Assembly (NCBI GenBank): GCA_041859375.1
Contig: JBHEKP010000339.1
Location: forward strand, 1 to 6,091
Length of the DNA stretch: 6,091 nt
Origin: JBHEKP01 sp041859375
GTDB taxonomy: Bacteria; Hydrogenedentota; Hydrogenedentia; Hydrogenedentales; CAITNO01
Reading direction: 5' to 3'
Part shown: positions 5,323 through 6,091 of the stretch, piece after piece
Position numbering within the stretch: the stretch's first letter is position 1
Layout of the letters: each line of letters begins with the position of its first letter
Position numbers and translations under genes: made by a program
The notes under the pieces: generated by a model
Told to the model about the DNA's origin: nothing
What the model saw: the letters and a program-made list of their open reading frames with translations, nothing else
Databases searched by the model: none

Positions 5323-6091
5323 ATGCGTTTTTGGTTGGTCATGCTTGTCGGAGTGCTGTTGTTCGGCCTCACCCACGGGGTGCGCCGGATGATGGTTTCC
5401 CCGCAACCGCAAACATCGGCGGTCCAATCCCCCGTGTACACTCCGGCGACGCCACCACAGCGCATTATCTCCCTGTCGCCGGGCATCACGGAAGTATTGT
5501 TTGCCGTGGGCGCCGGAAACCGGGTGGTCGGTGTGACCAATTATTGCGCATGGCCGGCGGAGGCGCTGGACCGGCCAAAGGTGGGCGGCTTTCTTGATCC
5601 CAATTATGAGGCCATGGTGGCGCTGCGCCCGGACCTGGTGCTGCTGATGCCGTCGCACCGGGACCACCGCGCGGAACTGGAACGGCTCGGGCTGCGTTAC
5701 GAGGTGGTGGACCAGACCCGGCTGGAGGACATTCGCGCGAGCATACTCACCATCGGCGCGCTTTGCGGAAAAGAGGAACTGGCGCGCGGTATTGAGACGG
5801 AACTGGCGCGGCGGGTGGAGGCGGTGAAGACGCGCGCCGCGGCACTGCCCCGCCCCCGTGTGCTGCTGTCGTCGGGGCGGGACCTGCGATCCGGCGCGCT
5901 GAACGAGGTGTACATCGTGGGACCCACCACCTTTCTGGGCAATTTGCTTGCGCTGGCGGGCGGGGAGAACGCGTTCACAGACACGACCATGGACTATCCG
6001 GCACTTTCCGGCGAGGCCATCCTCCGGCTGAACCCCGAGGTGATCGTGGAATTCACCAACGGCATTGAGGCGATGGGCGTATCCCGTGAAC
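5323..6091 (+). CDS. BtuF/FecB-type ABC transporter substrate-binding protein, 3' end outside the window
   Basis: The frame is open from the ATG at 5323 to the window edge (256 complete residues), so the C-terminus is missing. The protein belongs to the helical-backbone metal-chelate receptor class that delivers cobalamin, haem or ferric siderophores to ABC permeases in the periplasm. The characteristic start is RIISLSPGITEVLFAVG at 47-63, followed by VVGVTNYCAWP at 68-78, PKVGGFLDPNYEAMVALRPDLVL at 85-107, a long linking helix at about 150-172, then a second lobe (RVLLSSG at 179-185; GPTTFLGNLLALAGGENAF at 200-218; LNPEVIVEF at 236-244). The NYCxWP and KVGGF elements resemble cobalamin-binding BtuF proteins. 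Residues 3-18 form a hydrophobic segment after R2, suited to a signal peptide or membrane anchor. No lipobox cysteine follows, and a proline-rich linker (about 27-46) leads to the domain. GGAG at 5314-5317 is 5 bases before the start. Permease and ATPase genes are expected downstream but not visible. Confidence 0.85.
   Translation, partial: MRFWLVMLVGVLLFGLTHGVRRMMVSPQPQTSAVQSPVYTPATPPQRIISLSPGITEVLFAVGAGNRVVGVTNYCAWPAEALDRPKVGGFLDPNYEAMVALRPDLVLLMPSHRDHRAELERLGLRYEVVDQTRLEDIRASILTIGALCGKEELARGIETELARRVEAVKTRAAALPRPRVLLSSGRDLRSGALNEVYIVGPTTFLGNLLALAGGENAFTDTTMDYPALSGEAILRLNPEVIVEFTNGIEAMGVSRE

Noticed and set aside
5232..5540. Minus-strand 102-codon and related small frames over the start of the BtuF-like gene
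   Set aside because: They run antisense to a clear BtuF/FecB domain and have no ribosome site or motif of their own.

Overview
The window is a GC-rich bacterial segment with tightly packed genes, six of them recognisable. It holds no rRNA, tRNA, CRISPR array or insertion sequence that I can see. The phylum cannot be fixed from the sequence. A ceramidase-type protein beside sugar dehydrogenases, GC-rich codons and GGAG-type ribosome sites would fit an environmental PVC-like or Hydrogenedentes-like heterotroph, but that is a guess.

Region 1 (about 50-4656, + strand) looks like one operon behind an extended -10 promoter at 71-79. Its order is a class II (zinc) aldolase/adducin-fold protein (116-874), a long zinc-dependent MDR dehydrogenase resembling L-sorbose-1-phosphate reductase SorE (920-2533, GTG start), an SDR closely resembling sorbitol-6-phosphate 2-dehydrogenase SrlD/SorD (2530-3318, ATGA overlap with the MDR), and a neutral-ceramidase-type protein (3394-4656). 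The two dehydrogenases recall the SorE/SorD pair of the enterobacterial sorbose operon. That pair interconverts a ketose phosphate, a polyol phosphate and a second ketose phosphate, and an aldolase could then cleave a sugar product. No PTS component, kinase, transporter or regulator lies in the window, so the true substrate, and whether it is phosphorylated, is open.

Region 2 (4676-5182, - strand) is a small CDKN3/dual-specificity-type protein phosphatase with an intact CX5R loop. It converges on the operon end with a 19-base gap.

Region 3 (5183-5322) is a divergent intergenic region with an AT-rich island and several GC-rich inverted repeats. It separates the phosphatase from region 4 (5323 to the window end, + strand), the first 256 residues of a BtuF/FecB-type periplasmic substrate-binding protein that runs off the edge.

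The most unusual items are the MDR enzyme, which seems to carry an extra degenerate Rossmann-like unit of about 105 residues between its catalytic and cofactor domains, and the ceramidase-like protein, which keeps the metal-site motifs but shows no serine where the family nucleophile would be expected.
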